From positions 1 to 17,170 of the forward strand of contig QMOE01000007.1 in NCBI GenBank assembly GCA_003648125.1: a stretch of DNA of 17,170 bases. The letters run 5' to 3'. The notes under the pieces are model-generated. The model was not told the origin of the DNA, did no database searches, and was given only the letters and a program-made list of their open reading frames with translations. How positions within the stretch are numbered: the first letter of the stretch is position 1; each line of letters opens with the position of its first letter. This DNA is from Chloroflexota bacterium (GTDB lineage: Bacteria > Chloroflexota > Anaerolineae > B4-G1). Of the stretch, positions 16,264-17,170 are shown in pieces. The position numbers and the translations under genes are program-made.

Positions 16264-16754
16264 GACCAATCCTCTAGATAGCGACGCAGCAGATCAAGCA
16301 CAGCCTCAGCCGAGAGATTCTTGTTTTCCTGGCGGTCGCCGTTCCACACGTGGCGTTCTACCCTTTCAACATCCAGCGCAGCCAATGATATATAGATCAA
16401 CCCCACCGGCTTCTCCGGCGTGCCGCCACCTGGCCCGGCAATGCCAGTTACAGCCAGGCCAACATCGGCGTGGAAGGTGCGCCTCACACCTTGCGCCATC
16501 TCCAACGCCGCCTGCTCGCTCACCGCGCCGTGGCGATGCAGCGTATCACGCCGCACCTGGAGAATCCACTCTTTGATCTCATTGGAGTAAGCGATCACAG
16601 AGCCGAGGTAGTAAGCCGAACTGCCGGGGACGTTGGTGACGCGATGGCTAACAAGCCCGCCCGTGCACGACTCGGCCAATGCCAAAGTCAAACCCCGCTG
16701 CTTTAGCAACCGGCCAACGACAATCTCGAGCGGAGTATCGTCCAGCGCACCCAC
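16260..16754 (-). CDS. pncC: CinA C-terminal type nicotinamide-nucleotide amidohydrolase
   Basis: Stand-alone proteins of this family hydrolyse nicotinamide mononucleotide to nicotinate mononucleotide and ammonia, recycling NMN made mostly by NAD-dependent DNA ligase. The 164-residue product is the full single domain with all hallmarks: ALAESCTGGLVSHRVT (26-40), YYLGSVIAYSNEIKEWIL (48-65), HGAVSEQ (75-81), AVTGIAGPGGGTPEKPVGLI (101-120) and the C-terminal LSAEAVLDLLRRYL. The N-terminal MoaB-like domain of full CinA is absent. The start is GTG at 16752-16754 with GGGGGA about five bases upstream. It opens a three-gene unit. Confidence 0.93.
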   Translation of the reverse strand: MGALDDTPLEIVVGRLLKQRGLTLALAESCTGGLVSHRVTNVPGSSAYYLGSVIAYSNEIKEWILQVRRDTLHRHGAVSEQAALEMAQGVRRTFHADVGLAVTGIAGPGGGTPEKPVGLIYISLAALDVERVERHVWNGDRQENKNLSAEAVLDLLRRYLEDWS

Positions 16755-16785
16755 TTTTTCCCCCTATCAATATGCCCCGGCTTTC

Positions 16786-16836
16786 GCCAGGGCTTGTCCC
16801 CAAAGGAGCTAGAGCTAGAATGGCAGCAGCCCTGGC
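16786..16836 (-). promoter_or_regulatory. Long-range inverted repeat in the pncC leader
   Basis: GCCAGGGCT (16786-16794) and AGCCCTGGC (16828-16836) are perfect 9-bp complements separated by 33 bases. They lie just downstream of the candidate promoter and about 30 bases before the ribosome binding site, so a transcript starting there would fold at once. The function is unknown. Confidence 0.45.
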
Positions 16837-16846
16837 CATGTCCAGA

Positions 16847-16875
16847 AATATACACCAAATCAGACGATCAGGCAA
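16847..16875 (-). promoter_or_regulatory. Candidate promoter of the pncC unit
   Basis: On the minus strand TTGCCT (16875-16870) and TATATT (16852-16847) are separated by 17 bases, matching consensus at four and five of six positions. The predicted leader is about 85 bases. It is moderate evidence only. Confidence 0.4.
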
Positions 16876-16954
16876 GGCCAAAAGGATGAACAGCCTAAAC
16901 CAGCCACTGTTCCGGGATGAACGGCCATATTGAATAAACGGCAAGAGAAAGGAC

Positions 16955-16975
16955 AAGTGCTATGGGGCACTTTTT
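16955..16975 (+). terminator. Small terminator-like hairpin
   Basis: AAGTGC (16955-16960) and GCACTT (16967-16972) form a perfect 6-bp stem around a six-base loop, followed by a T-run on the plus strand. No plus-strand gene ends here, so its role is unclear and the stem is short. Confidence 0.3.
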
Positions 16976-17008
16976 ACTGGTTCTCTCACTAGTGCGTGAC
17001 AGTGGATG

Positions 17009-17017
17009 TGGTATAAT
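17009..17017 (+). promoter_or_regulatory. Extended -10 promoter candidate, plus strand
   Basis: TGGTATAAT is a perfect extended -10 element. No good -35 is present at 16-18 bases upstream. It would drive transcription out of the window to the right, divergent from pncC. Confidence 0.35.
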
Positions 17018-17105
17018 CATCACTAAACCTTTGAGGCTCAAAATTCTCACATAGTCTCAAATTATGTGCTTGGGAGAGAAAAGAGCCAAGTCGCTCCCCA
17101 ATTTG

Positions 17106-17143
17106 CGTCATTCCGAGCGACCAAAGGGAGTCGAGGAATCTCC
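17106..17143. repeat. Palindromic intergenic repeat (CGTCATTCCGAGCG...GGAATCT type)
   Basis: The sequence starts CGTCATTCCGAGCGAC and ends AGTCGAGGAATCTCCG, with imperfect complementary arms (ATTCC/GGAAT and GAC/GTC). I recall similar CATTCCGAGCG/GAGGAATCT elements as short dispersed repeats in several bacterial genomes. Only one copy is in this window, so the repeat status rests on memory of the motif. Confidence 0.5.
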
Positions 17144-17170
17144 GAATAGCTTTGCCTGCGAAAACGGAGA

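Larger units (their letters stand above)
16755..17170. other. Right-end region with no supported gene
   Basis: Short frames exist on both strands but none has a recognisable product, a good ribosome binding site or a family-like pattern. The region holds a candidate promoter and inverted repeat ahead of pncC, a small hairpin with a T-run on the plus strand, a plus-strand extended -10 promoter, and part of a palindromic repeat that runs to the window edge. Confidence 0.6.

Noticed and set aside
16648..16956. Hydrophobic 102-codon minus-strand frame
   Set aside because: It overlaps pncC in another frame, has no clear ribosome binding site and no recognisable family, and crosses the promoter and inverted repeat region.

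Overview
This window carries one of the most conserved gene neighbourhoods in bacteria, almost entirely on the minus strand. Read in the direction of transcription (right to left) it holds a small three-gene unit (CinA-type amidase, a small unknown protein, a double GNAT acetyltransferase), rpoB alone, the str cluster (rpsL-rpsG-fusA-tuf), and the S10/spc clusters (rpsJ-rplC-rplD-rplW-rplB-rpsS-rplV-rpsC-rplP-rpmC-rpsQ-rplN-rplX-rplE), which run off the left edge inside rplE. Protein style (the [16 protein letters not shown] region of L4, EF-Tu and L2 sequences, the tandem GNAT) suggests a member of the Chloroflexota, perhaps Anaerolineae-like. That is inference from remembered family sequences, not a search.

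Right end (16755-17170): no convincing gene. It holds a candidate promoter and a long inverted repeat ahead of the CinA-type gene, a plus-strand extended -10 promoter, and a copy of what looks like a dispersed palindromic repeat. From 16754 to 14990 three genes are tightly packed. The 327-base gap before rpoB has a strong GC hairpin, a second hairpin that can pair in an alternative way, and a perfect-consensus sigma70 promoter for rpoB.

Middle: rpoB (1301 aa) is followed directly by the str promoter and rpsL. rpoC is not there, and rplJ/rplL are not upstream. rpsL has a structured leader. The rpsG-fusA gap is made of short 15-bp repeat units facing each other, and fusA has no visible Shine-Dalgarno sequence.

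Left half: tuf runs into rpsJ with a 10-base gap, so str and S10 appear to be one transcription unit. The only long spacer is the 180 bases between rpsJ and rplC, with a large hairpin and three more 15-bp repeat units. The rest is densely packed with overlaps of ATGA/GTGA type.

Most notable observations: an in-frame TAG in rplE exactly where a conserved Gln codon is expected, although TAG is a normal stop in at least eight neighbouring genes; an EF-Tu whose nearly universal RGITI switch I region is replaced and lengthened; a repeat-bearing insertion in RpoB together with two changed residues in the rifampicin pocket; an unusual L22 hairpin tip; and the 15-bp repeat family lodged in ribosomal operon spacers in both orientations.
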